Assembly: GCA_025054935.1 (NCBI GenBank)
Contig: JANWZD010000014.1
Location: 39,935-103,934 of the forward strand
Direction: 5' to 3'
Source: Dehalococcoidia bacterium
GTDB taxonomy: Bacteria; Chloroflexota; Dehalococcoidia; SpSt-223
Length of the DNA: 64,000 bases
Made by a program: the position numbers and the translations under genes
The notes under the pieces: generated by a model
Database searches by the model: none
What the model was told of the DNA's origin: nothing
Seen by the model: the letters and a program-made list of their open reading frames with translations, nothing else
In this document: positions 34,855-44,397 of the stretch, in pieces
How the letters are laid out: each line of letters opens with the position of its first letter
Position numbering within the stretch: position 1 is the first letter of the stretch

Positions 34855-34947
34855 TCGGCCGGCGGCCGGTGCCGCCTCTGCGCCGGCGAGGCGTTCGGCG
34901 GCGCGTTCGAGAAACGAGAGCGCATCGGGAGGGAACGCCGCCGGGCG

Positions 34948-36380
<1,433 letters not shown>

Positions 36381-36384
<4 letters not shown>

Positions 36385-37730
36385 CGTCCCTCCACGATCG
36401 CTCGGGTTTCGGCTGCGAGCCGCTCGATCTCTTCACGGCTGTTCACTTCGGTGACGCAGACGAGCCAGCCATTGGGAATGCGGTCGGAGATGTCCAGCCC
36501 GCCGATGATGCCGCGTTCAAGCAGCCGCCGGTTCACCTCGGTTGGCGAGAGCGGCAGCTGGAGGGTGAATTCGCACCAGAACGGCTCCGGCCGCGCCAGC
36601 GTGACGCCCGGGATACTCGTCAGCAGCGAGGCAGCATAGTGAGCTTTGTGATAGCACAGCTCCGCCACCTCGCGGACCCCCTCTTTGCCGAGCAGCGCGA
36701 GGTAGATCGTCGCCGCCAGCGCCATCAGCCCTTGGCTGGTGCAGATGTTGCTCGTCGCCCGCTCGCGGCGGATGTGCTGCTCCCGCGCCTGGAGCGTCAG
36801 CACATAGCCGCGCCGTCCCTCGTGATCGACCGTCGCCCCGACGAGCCGTCCCGGCAGCTGACGGATGTACTTCTGCTTGCAGGCGAAGATCCCGACATAG
36901 GGACCGCCAAACTGAAGCGGCACGCCGCAGGACTGCGCCTCACCGACGACGATATCGGCTCCATAAGCGCCCGGCGGCCGCAGCAGCCCAAGCGAGAGCG
37001 CGTCGACCGATACGACGAAAAGCGCGCCGCCAGCGCGCGCGGCATCCCCAACGCGATCGACGGGGACGAGAAACCCTTCAAACGACGGCTGCTGAATGGC
37101 GAGGCAGGCAAGCTCCTGCGCCTCTGGGGGAGACGCCGGGTCAAAGCGTTCAACGGCGATCCCCTGCGGGACAAGATAGGTTTCGACAGTGCGAAGGTAA
37201 TCCGGATGGACACTCGCTGCCACTGCCACCCGCGGCCGGCCAGTGATGCGCACCGCCATCAGCGCTGCCTCGGCAAGCCCGCTCGCGCCGTCGTAGACCG
37301 AGGCGTTGGCAACGTCCATGCCCGTGAGGAGAGCGACAAATGACTGGAATTCGTACATCGCTTGGAGCGTGCCCTGCGACACCTCCGGCTGATAGGGCGT
37401 GTACGAGGTGTAGAACTCGCTGCGGCTGACAAGCTGCCAGACCGCGCTCGGAATGAAGTGGCGGTAGGCGCCCGCGCCCAAGAACGACGGTATCCGGTCG
37501 AGGGGCATATTCCGGTCTGCCAGCCGCTCAAGATGGGCGAGGATCTCCAGTTCCGACATCCCTTCCGGAAGGCGCAGTGGCGGATTGCGCAGCGCGGCGG
37601 GAATGTCGACGAACAAGTCCTCGATCGACGCGACACCGATCGCCTCCAGCATCTGGCGGCGATCCTCGTCGGTATGCGGCACGTAACTCGTGCGCAAGCG
37701 GCGGGTCGTCTGCGGTTCGACAGTCGTCAC
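36381..37730 (-). CDS. gcvPA: glycine dehydrogenase (decarboxylating) subunit 1
   Basis: 449 residues. Family marks: [58 protein letters not shown] and [12 protein letters not shown]. It forms the heterotetramer with subunit 2. Overlaps gcvH and gcvPB by four bases each, giving tight translational coupling and equal dosage. Confidence 0.96.
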
Positions 37731-38107
37731 GCGGTGAGCGCTCCATAGGCGGCAGCGGTGAGCAGGTTCTCCCGTTCGGCCGGGTTCGACGGCCGGACCC
37801 GGAGCATCCAGCCTGCGCCGTACGGGTCAGTATTGACGAGCTCAGGCTGCTCGCTCAGCTTCTCGTTCACCTCGATCACCTCGCCTGACATGGCCGAGAA
37901 CAGCTCCGAGACGGCTTTGACCGATTCGATCTCGCCGAACTTCTCGAACTGCTTCACCTGCGTGCCGACGGCGGGGAGATCGATGTAGACCACATCACCA
38001 AGCTGCTCGCTTGCAAACTCGGTGATCCCCATCGTCACCGTGCCATCGTCGTTGAACCGAACCCATTCGTGCTCTTTGGTGTACCCAAGATCTTCCGGGA
38101 TGTTCAC
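37727..38107 (-). CDS. gcvH: glycine cleavage system H protein
   Basis: 126 residues from GTG 38107 (MNIPEDLGYTKEHEWV); TTG 38116 would add three. The lipoyl lysine lies in the motif ESVKAVSE. H-protein shuttles the aminomethyl group between P-, T- and L-proteins. First gene of gcvH-gcvPA-gcvPB. gcvT, usually next to it, is not in the window, and no glycine riboswitch was recognised upstream. Confidence 0.95.
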   Translation of the reverse strand: MNIPEDLGYTKEHEWVRFNDDGTVTMGITEFASEQLGDVVYIDLPAVGTQVKQFEKFGEIESVKAVSELFSAMSGEVIEVNEKLSEQPELVNTDPYGAGWMLRVRPSNPAERENLLTAAAYGALTA

Positions 38108-38177
38108 GTTCTTCAATCCTCACTCGGGTGATCGGTCGGATGCCGATGACGACGAAAGACCTCGCGGGGCGAGGTAA

Positions 38178-38205
38178 AGATAACGGCGCACCGGCACACA
38201 TGCAA
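38178..38205 (-). promoter_or_regulatory. promoter of the gcv operon
   Basis: On the minus strand TTGCAT (38205-38200), a 16-bp spacer and TTATCT (38183-38178). The predicted start near 38171 leaves a leader of about 60 bases, too short for a tandem glycine riboswitch. Confidence 0.45.
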
Positions 38206-38207
38206 GG

Positions 38208-38526
38208 CGGTGACAACAGCGGCGAGAGCGTGGCAGCGGGTTTCCGCGTTTGGGGGTCATGCCTCGCCACACCTCATAGACATCGCCTCAACCGCACCGA
38301 TGCGGCTCGCTCGGCCTCCTGAGCAGGGATACGCTTTAGATTAAACGGCGGCATCAACGCCGTCGCCGGGACGCGGCGACGGCGGTTCGGCCGGCATCTT
38401 CCCCCTTTCGGCGGCGGCTGAGGCGAGCCCTAGCGCTACGCGGCTCTCCTTGCGAACAGATGCCGCCCGCGACCGGACCGTTCTCTTCTGGAGAAGGCCT
38501 GCTGCCCCGGCGCACTGCAGCGCGGA
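38208..38526. other. intergenic region
   Basis: Between the gcv promoter and the cupin promoter I see no gene, RNA or repeat that I can support. Confidence 0.4.
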
Positions 38527-38555
38527 TTGGCAGGCCAGAGAAGCAGGCGTACAAT
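38527..38555 (+). promoter_or_regulatory. promoter of the cupin gene
   Basis: TTGGCA (38527-38532), 17 bp, TACAAT (38550-38555): close to consensus. The start near 38562 gives a leader of about 32 bases. Confidence 0.6.
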
Positions 38556-38593
38556 GCAGGGAAGCGCCGATCATTGAAGCAGGGAACGAGCCG

Positions 38594-38965
38594 ATGCCGA
38601 GCCAGCCGATAGCCCCGCAGAACCGCCTTTTCAGCACCCCGGCAGATGGCGACTGGGTCGCCGCCGCTGCAGGAACGATTGTCCCGCCGGGCGTCACGCT
38701 TCGGGTGATGCTTGTCGGCGAGCACATGGTCATGCTCGAAACGCGCTGGCCTAAAGGAGCGGTCGGCGTCCTCCACGAGCATGACGACCATGAGTCGATC
38801 GGGTATCTCGTCAGCGGCCGGATGAAGCTGACCATCGGCAACGAGGAACGGATCGTCGAGGCCGGCAGCGCCTGGCTCCATCCTCCGGGGGTCCTCCATC
38901 GGGGCGAGGCGCTCGAAGACAGCGTTCAGATCGAAGTGAAGTCGCCGCCGCGGCGCACGTGGTAG
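38594..38965 (+). CDS. small cupin-domain protein
   Basis: 123 residues, single cupin barrel. Motif 1 is GVLHEHDDHESIGYLVSGRMKL with two His, and motif 2 is GSAWLHPPGVLHRG. The His residues and Glu would hold a metal ion. Small cupins of this kind may be isomerases, dioxygenases or sensors; nothing here decides. Stand-alone with its own promoter. Confidence 0.85.
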   Translation: MPSQPIAPQNRLFSTPADGDWVAAAAGTIVPPGVTLRVMLVGEHMVMLETRWPKGAVGVLHEHDDHESIGYLVSGRMKLTIGNEERIVEAGSAWLHPPGVLHRGEALEDSVQIEVKSPPRRTW

Positions 38966-39658
38966 GGGACGCCGCTGAGAGCCAGCCTCCTGCTCCTCAG
39001 CGCGATCTCGCCTCGCAGGAGAGGATGTCCGCGCCTCATCGAGAAGCGCAGCATTCCGGATGATGCGCCGACAGCCGGCGGAGCGAGGCCAAGATAACCG
39101 CCCACTCCGTGCCTGTGAAGAGGCCGGCTGCTAGGCGCATCCTCCCCGCCGCTCCGAGCGTCTGACCCCGGATCGGAGCTCGTGAAGGGCACGCCGCCGG
39201 TCCGCGCTCGAAGCGGCGCCGCAGCAGAGCGGGCACCGACAGCCATGTTCCAGCCGGCGCCCCCTTAGGACGAGCGCCCGCCGCTCGAACCGCGCTTTAA
39301 GAAGACGTTCGACGGAGTGGACACCCTCCTCGAGAAGCGCCGCACTGTCTTGATCTTTTTGCTGCACTGGTTTCAGCAGCGGCCCCTTCCTGGCCCAGGA
39401 TGCTGCGGCGCTCCCCTCAGCGAGCGCGTTCCGGCCCTCTCTCGCTTCGGCCTCGTCGATGCCGACAGCAGGCGTGATCCCAGAAGTGAGCCTAGGCTCG
39501 GCTGCCGGCAGCCCCTCGCCTTTGCCGACCCCGCCGGCTCGTCGCGGCGATGATGCCGGGGGGCTGCCGCCACCCTCCGAAGGGTGCGGGTCGCGCCCGT
39601 GCTGCGGCCGGCAGTGCTGCCCATCTGAATGCAGGGGTCTGGGCCGAGCGCCGGCGAG
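38966..39658. other. intergenic region with possible decayed zinc-finger gene
   Basis: No intact gene. On the minus strand around 39367-39230 a stretch looks protein-like (DQDSAALLEEGVHSVERLL, RRLEHGCRCPLC), and in another frame around 39150-39050 so does LFTGTEWAVILASLRRL. This may be a frameshifted zinc-binding protein gene. The rest is Gly/Pro/Arg-type noise. Confidence 0.3.
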
Positions 39659-40795
39659 CTAGCGCACTTCGGCAAGCTGCGGCTGGTGGAGCAGCCATTG
39701 GCGGGCGGGGCTGCTCCAGATGACGTTCCAGCGGCCGCTGAAGCGGCGCGTCGACTGGCCGGAAGGAGTGCGCTCCGTCACCGTCAGATTAACGGAGGCG
39801 GCGTTCTGGCCGGGGATAAGCGACGCTTCGGCGCGGATCTCAGTCGTGGCGGCAACTCCCTCGACCCAGCGGTCGTACGGGTTGGCGGCCTGAAACTCGG
39901 GGGAGAGGAACGTATAGGCGTCGCGGAACTGCCGCTCGTTGAGCAGCTGGTAGAAGCGCTCAACGGTCTGCGGGATTGCCTCGGGGATGCCCCGCTCGTC
40001 GCGCGCAATCCGGTCGAGGGTTGCGCCGATCAAGCGATAGCGGGTCTCGCTGATGCCGCTCGGACAGCAGTTCGCCTCCCAGCCGGCATAGATCGGCTCA
40101 AGCACGACAAGCTGGCCATTCGTCGCCCGGGCCCCCAGCTTATAGCCGGTGAGCGAAGTGGCAAAGACCGGTTCGCGGTCGCCCGCGAAGTAGATTAGAT
40201 AGCCGACGGTGCCGGCGGTGCCGCCCGAGACGATCGGGATGATCGCTTCCTCCCGGCCATCGCCGGAGATATCGCCGTAGATGATGTCCTGAAGGTCGGC
40301 GAAGCCGGGGATCGAGCCGGGGGTCTTGAACTCGATGAACGGTCCTGCTCCCGCAAGGTAGGGCGGCGGAGGAGGATGATTGACCGCCGGCTCTTGACTG
40401 ACGATCGTGTTCCAGTCGGCAGCGCGGAGATTGACCGTCGAGGTGTTGCGGACGGGGGTCGAGGTCGCCGTGCCGGGACGCACTGTCCCGGTGAGGGTGG
40501 GCGACACGGCCGGCGTGGCTGTGCGCGCCGGGGTTGTCACGGCTGTCACTGTCGCTGTTACCGTCACAGTTCGGGTGACGGTGCCGGTGGCGACAACCGT
40601 TCCGGCAGCAGCCGCAGTTGGCGTGCGCGTTGGGGTGGGGGTCTGGACAGGAGTAGGCGTCGCGGGGGGGAGGGGGGTGATCGTTGCGGTCGGCGTGGCA
40701 GCCGGCGCGAGGAGCTGAGGGAACTGGCCAACCGGAAGGCAGCCGGCTGCGAGGAGCACGGTCAGGCCGATGCTGGCAAGGGCGCGTCGGTTCAT
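39659..40795 (-). CDS. lipoprotein with Thr/Pro linker and NTF2-like end
   Basis: 378 residues. Lipobox LLAAGCLPV (Cys about 19), then a very Thr/Pro/Val-rich linker to about residue 120. The next part holds YGDISGDGREEAIIPI, which resembles a calcium-binding FG-GAP-type loop. The C-terminal 110 residues (VERFYQLLNERQFRDAYTFL, then VIWSSPARQWLLHQPQ) look NTF2-like. Extracytoplasmic, membrane-anchored; function unknown. Divergence from MutY is not the case: both run leftward with 69 bases between. Confidence 0.8.
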   Translation of the reverse strand: MNRRALASIGLTVLLAAGCLPVGQFPQLLAPAATPTATITPLPPATPTPVQTPTPTRTPTAAAAGTVVATGTVTRTVTVTATVTAVTTPARTATPAVSPTLTGTVRPGTATSTPVRNTSTVNLRAADWNTIVSQEPAVNHPPPPPYLAGAGPFIEFKTPGSIPGFADLQDIIYGDISGDGREEAIIPIVSGGTAGTVGYLIYFAGDREPVFATSLTGYKLGARATNGQLVVLEPIYAGWEANCCPSGISETRYRLIGATLDRIARDERGIPEAIPQTVERFYQLLNERQFRDAYTFLSPEFQAANPYDRWVEGVAATTEIRAEASLIPGQNAASVNLTVTERTPSGQSTRRFSGRWNVIWSSPARQWLLHQPQLAEVR

Positions 40796-40864
40796 TGTGG
40801 TCTCCGTCGTCCGCAGACAGGCTCGCCGCTGGCGTGAAGTGTAGCGGTCCGCGGAAGCACGCGG

Positions 40865-41758
40865 TTAGGGCAGGGAAATCCGCTCGCCATCGAGGCGCGC
40901 GAGACCGTCGGCAGCCAATTCTTCAGCCAGCGCGGCGATCCAGTCGCTATCGGCGGCGGAGAAGTCCGGCTTGATCGCCGCGCCAAGCGCCGCGAGCGGC
41001 AGCGACTCGCCCGGCTGCAGCGAGCGCAGCGCAGCAACGGCCCGCCCTCGGTACCAGCGGCGCGACCCCTCGAAGCGCGCCGGGCGGAAGCCAGCGCGCT
41101 GCTCCGCGACCGCCCGCCCTTCGCCGCGGGTGGCGCACATCGCGAGCGCAGGACAGAGCAGGCAGCGCGGACCGCGCGCCGCGCAGATCGTCGCGCCGAG
41201 GTCCATCAGCGCCTGATTCCACGTCCAAGCGTCGGCAGGCAGCGCCGCCTCCGCCACCTGCCACGCCTCGCGCTCTGTCAGGTCTGGCAGGCCGGCGACC
41301 CGGCCGAGGACCCGCCGGATATTGGTGTCGACAACCGGAACCCGACGCCGAAAGGCGAAGCATGCGATCGCGGCGGCAGTGTAGCGCCCGACCCCGGGCA
41401 GCGACTCCAACGCCGCGACGTCGTCCGGCAGCGCCCCCCCAAACCGCTCGACCGCAGCTTGAGCAGCGCGCTGGAGGCTGACAGCGCGGCGGTTGTAGCC
41501 CAGTCCCGCCCAGGCGCGGATCACCTCCGCTACCGGAGCAGCAGCCAGCGCGGCAAGCGTCGGGAAGGCGGCGAGAAAGTCGTGGTATTTTGGGATGACC
41601 CGGTCGACCTGGGTTTGCTGCAGCATCACCTCGGCGACGAGGATGCGGTAGGGATCGCGGGTGTGCCGCCAAGGCAGGTCGCGGCCGGAACTGGCAAACC
41701 ACTCGAGGACGGCGCGGTGGAGCGACGCCAGCCGCTCGCTGGAGAACCAGAAGGTCAT
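40865..41758 (-). CDS. mutY: A/G-specific adenine glycosylase
   Basis: 297 residues. HhH-GPD core: catalytic Glu43 in AEVMLQQTQ, hairpin LPGVGRYTAAA, Asp144 in VVDTNIRRV. The 4Fe-4S cysteines are 192, 199, 202 and 208. It removes adenine opposite 8-oxoguanine. After residue 215 only about 80 residues remain: a winged-helix-like end and not the usual Nudix-like 8-oxoG reader. Its ATG overlaps that of the divergent Nudix gene in the tetramer CATG. Confidence 0.93.
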   Translation of the reverse strand: MTFWFSSERLASLHRAVLEWFASSGRDLPWRHTRDPYRILVAEVMLQQTQVDRVIPKYHDFLAAFPTLAALAAAPVAEVIRAWAGLGYNRRAVSLQRAAQAAVERFGGALPDDVAALESLPGVGRYTAAAIACFAFRRRVPVVDTNIRRVLGRVAGLPDLTEREAWQVAEAALPADAWTWNQALMDLGATICAARGPRCLLCPALAMCATRGEGRAVAEQRAGFRPARFEGSRRWYRGRAVAALRSLQPGESLPLAALGAAIKPDFSAADSDWIAALAEELAADGLARLDGERISLP

Positions 41759-42230
41759 GCCTGACGATTCTACGCCAGCGCTCGACCGCCATTGGACGGT
41801 CTCGGTCTATGTTGTCAGCGCCGGGCGTGTGGCGCTTCATCCCCATCCGAAGCTCAGCCTCTGGCTGCCGGCGGGCGGTCACCTCGAGCCGGGCGAACTG
41901 CCTGACGACGCCGCGCTGCGCGAGGCCGAGGAAGAGACCGGCCTGCGCATCACTCTCATCGACGCCGCCTATGGACCACCGCTTCCGCCGCCGCTCCCCG
42001 GCCGGCTGCCGTGGCCGCGCCCGCTTGCTCGGCCGATCGGCGTTCAGCTCGCGCCGGTCGCCCCCGGCCACGAGCACCTCGACCTGATCTACGCCGCCCG
42101 CCCGCTGACCGCCGCGCTGCTCCCGCCGCTCGCGGGCGACTTCCGCTGGCTCACCCCCGATGAGGCGGAGGCGCTCGGCGCGCCGCCCGATGTCGTCGGC
42201 TGGGCCCGGCTCGTCATCGGACGGGAATAA
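41757..42230 (+). CDS. Nudix hydrolase
   Basis: 157 residues. The Nudix box is complete: GGHLEPGELPDD followed by AALREAEEETGL (G-x5-E-x7-RE-x-x-EE-x-G). Start ATG 41757 overlaps the mutY start in the opposite direction, so neither gene can have a leader free of the other. Substrate unknown. Given the position next to a MutY lacking its Nudix-like domain, an oxidised-nucleotide sanitiser is an attractive guess. Confidence 0.92.
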   Translation: MPDDSTPALDRHWTVSVYVVSAGRVALHPHPKLSLWLPAGGHLEPGELPDDAALREAEEETGLRITLIDAAYGPPLPPPLPGRLPWPRPLARPIGVQLAPVAPGHEHLDLIYAARPLTAALLPPLAGDFRWLTPDEAEALGAPPDVVGWARLVIGRE

Positions 42231-42240
42231 CCGAGCGGCG

Positions 42241-43146
42241 TTAGCCGACGCCGAGCCACGTCGCGAGCAGCGTGATCGTGACGATCGCGCCGAGGGTCGT
42301 CGCGAGCACCACCCCTGTGACAAAGCGCGGGGCAGCGCGAAACTCGGAGGCGAGGATCACCGTGAACACCGCTGTCGGCATCGCCGCTTGGAGGATCATC
42401 ACGGCGCGCGTCACTCCCTGCAGGTCGAACAGGTGGACGAGGACGAGCGCCGCCCCGGTCCCGACGACCAGACGCATGACGGTGGCGACAGCGATCTCAC
42501 GGACCTGAGCGCCGCCCCGGATATCGGCGAGCTGCAGGCCGAGCACCGCCAGCATTCCCGGCACCGCCGCCGCGCCAAGCAGCCCAGCCGCCCGCTCGAC
42601 CACCAGCGGTACCGGCAGCGACCAGACGAGCACTGCCACCCCTGCCACCCCTGCGTAGCTCACTGGCGTCCGCAGGATGCTGAGCAGCGCTTGGCGCGTG
42701 CTCCCGACGCCGCGCGAGGCGAGGAAGACGGCAAGGGTGCCGGAGAGCAAGCTGTGAACGACAAAGAAGACGACCGCCCGCTGCAGGCCCGCCTCGCCGA
42801 ACGCGAACAGCGCGATCGACAGCCCGAGGTTGCCGGCGTTCATGAAGACCGACGTCAAGAGAAAGGCGCTCGTGTGCGGACCATCCAGCCGAAGCAGCCG
42901 CGCCGCGACCCAGCCGAGCGCCAGCATCACCGCTGCGAGCGCCAGCGTGAAGAGCGCGATCTGAGCCGCCTCGTCCACTGCTAGGGTCCCTCCTGTCAGC
43001 CCGGAAAAGGCGAGCGCCGGGCTGAACAGATAGAAGACCACTTGGCTGAGCGGTGCCGGCGAAATCTTGCGCCAGCGGCCAAGAAGGTAGGCGGAAGCGA
43101 CGATGACGAAGACCGGCAGAACGACGTTGACAAAGACGGTCAGCAT
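42241..43146 (-). CDS. AEC-family (auxin efflux carrier-like) transporter
   Basis: 301 residues with about ten spans in the 5+5 arrangement. Family marks are NVVLPVFVIVASAYLLGRW, FYLFSPALAFSGLT, FMNAGNLGLSIALFAFGE and QAAMPTAVFTVILASEF with the conserved Pro in the crossover helix. Probably exports an organic acid. Ends 10 bases from the Nudix stop. Confidence 0.9.
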   Translation of the reverse strand: MLTVFVNVVLPVFVIVASAYLLGRWRKISPAPLSQVVFYLFSPALAFSGLTGGTLAVDEAAQIALFTLALAAVMLALGWVAARLLRLDGPHTSAFLLTSVFMNAGNLGLSIALFAFGEAGLQRAVVFFVVHSLLSGTLAVFLASRGVGSTRQALLSILRTPVSYAGVAGVAVLVWSLPVPLVVERAAGLLGAAAVPGMLAVLGLQLADIRGGAQVREIAVATVMRLVVGTGAALVLVHLFDLQGVTRAVMILQAAMPTAVFTVILASEFRAAPRFVTGVVLATTLGAIVTITLLATWLGVG

Positions 43147-44397
43147 GGCGCAGGCATTGTCGCGCAGCGGCGCGCCGACTGCCCGCTTCCGCTCAACGCG
43201 CCAAGCTGCCTGTCCATCCTGCCCTCAAGCGGCAAACGATCGCGCCGGCCTTGCGGCGCTCGCTGCTGCATCAGCTCCTGTCGTGCGCTTGCCAGCCGTA
43301 ACCGCCCCGCGCGAAGTGGCCGTCGTTGCGAGGCCGCCGCAGGCGGCTGCGCAACTCCGCGTGCTCCGCGTCCCCTCCATGGCACAGGGATCGCTTGCAT
43401 CGATCGGGATTGCCGCGCGCCGCTGGCGCGGCGCTCGCAATGACGGGCTGAATAGCCGCCCGGGATGGGTTCCCCCATACGAGCGTGCTCTCAAGAGCGG
43501 TGAAAAGCACCGCGCCCAGAACCACGTCATTGCGAGGGGATAGTCGGCTCTCCGGCGCTGCCCCTCTGGCATGAAAAGCGCCACGGCCAGAACCACGTCA
43601 TTGCGAAAGGGATAGTCGGCTCTCCGGCGCTGCCCCTCTGGCATGAAAAGCACCGCGCCCAGAACCACGTCATTGCGAGGCCGAGGGAACCGAGGCCGTG
43701 GCAATCCCGGACTGACCTGCCTTCTGCTAAGAGCGTGAGTGCAACACACCAGATTGCCGCGCTCGCTCGCAATGACGGGATGGACGCCCACGCTGAGGCG
43801 CCCCGACCACGGTCGGCGTCGTTGCGAAGCGGCCGCAGGCCGCCGCGGCAACCCCGATCGCTCAGCCTTTTTCAAGCGATACAGGCATGGGCTCTGCATT
43901 GGACGGGATTGCCCCGCTCGCTGCGCTCGCTCGCAATGACGGGATGGGATGGCTGCCCCCATTGCGCCGCGCTCTCCGCGCTGCCGGCCAGAACAGTCGT
44001 CGTTTCTCTGGACAGTGCCGACCAGAACGAGCGTCGTTGCGAGGCGGCCGCAGGCCGCCGCGGCAACCCCGCACGGCGCGCCCACGAAGAGGGGCGGTTA
44101 GGCGGATTGGGCGGCAGCGGACTGAATTGCCGCGCTCGCTCGCAATGACGGGACGGGATGGGCGCCCGTCATTGGCTCGCCCCCAAGACGGTTCTCTGAA
44201 GACCGTTGGCGAGCGCCGCGACGAGGCCCAGCATCATTGCGAAGCCGAGGGAACCGAGGCGGCGGCACTCCCGTTCTCATCTGCGCCCGCCGTCCGGAAA
44301 GCCAACGCAGCGCGGACCCGCTCGGGGTGACAGCGGCGGGCATCATCGGGATGGTTGAACCTGCCCGCGGGCAGTAATGGCGGGAGACGCGGCGCGC
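43147..44397. repeat. 1.25-kb field of REP-like palindromic repeats
   Basis: No real gene; long open frames here are by-products of the repeats. At least nine short palindromic elements share GTCATTGCGAG or GTCGTTGCGAG on one side and GGCAATCCC or GGCAACCCC on the other, in both orientations: 43321-43358, 43405-43447, 43668-43709, 43753-43779, 43817-43855, 43905-43943, 44032-44070, 44125-44152 and 44233-44273. Inner arms differ between copies. Termini resemble a widespread family of bacterial intergenic repeats. Confidence 0.85.
43502..43680. repeat. 71-72 bp tandem repeat, about 2.5 copies
   Basis: Units begin with GAAAAGC at 43502, 43573 and 43645. Each contains CAGAACCACGTCATTGCG and a following TAGTCGGCTCTCCGGCGCTG. 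The last copy runs into a full palindrome at 43668-43709. Copies differ by only a few bases, so the amplification is recent. Confidence 0.85.

Noticed and set aside
38108..38340. Glycine riboswitch upstream of gcvH
   Set aside because: I could not find the conserved aptamer cores on the minus strand, and the predicted leader is only about 60 bases.
43502..43680. CRISPR array
   Set aside because: Units are 71-72 bp without distinct spacers; only 2.5 copies, and no cas genes.
43225..44085. Minus-strand open frame of 286 codons
   Set aside because: It runs through the REP-like repeats and repeats its own residues with the 71-72 bp unit; no family, no ribosome site.
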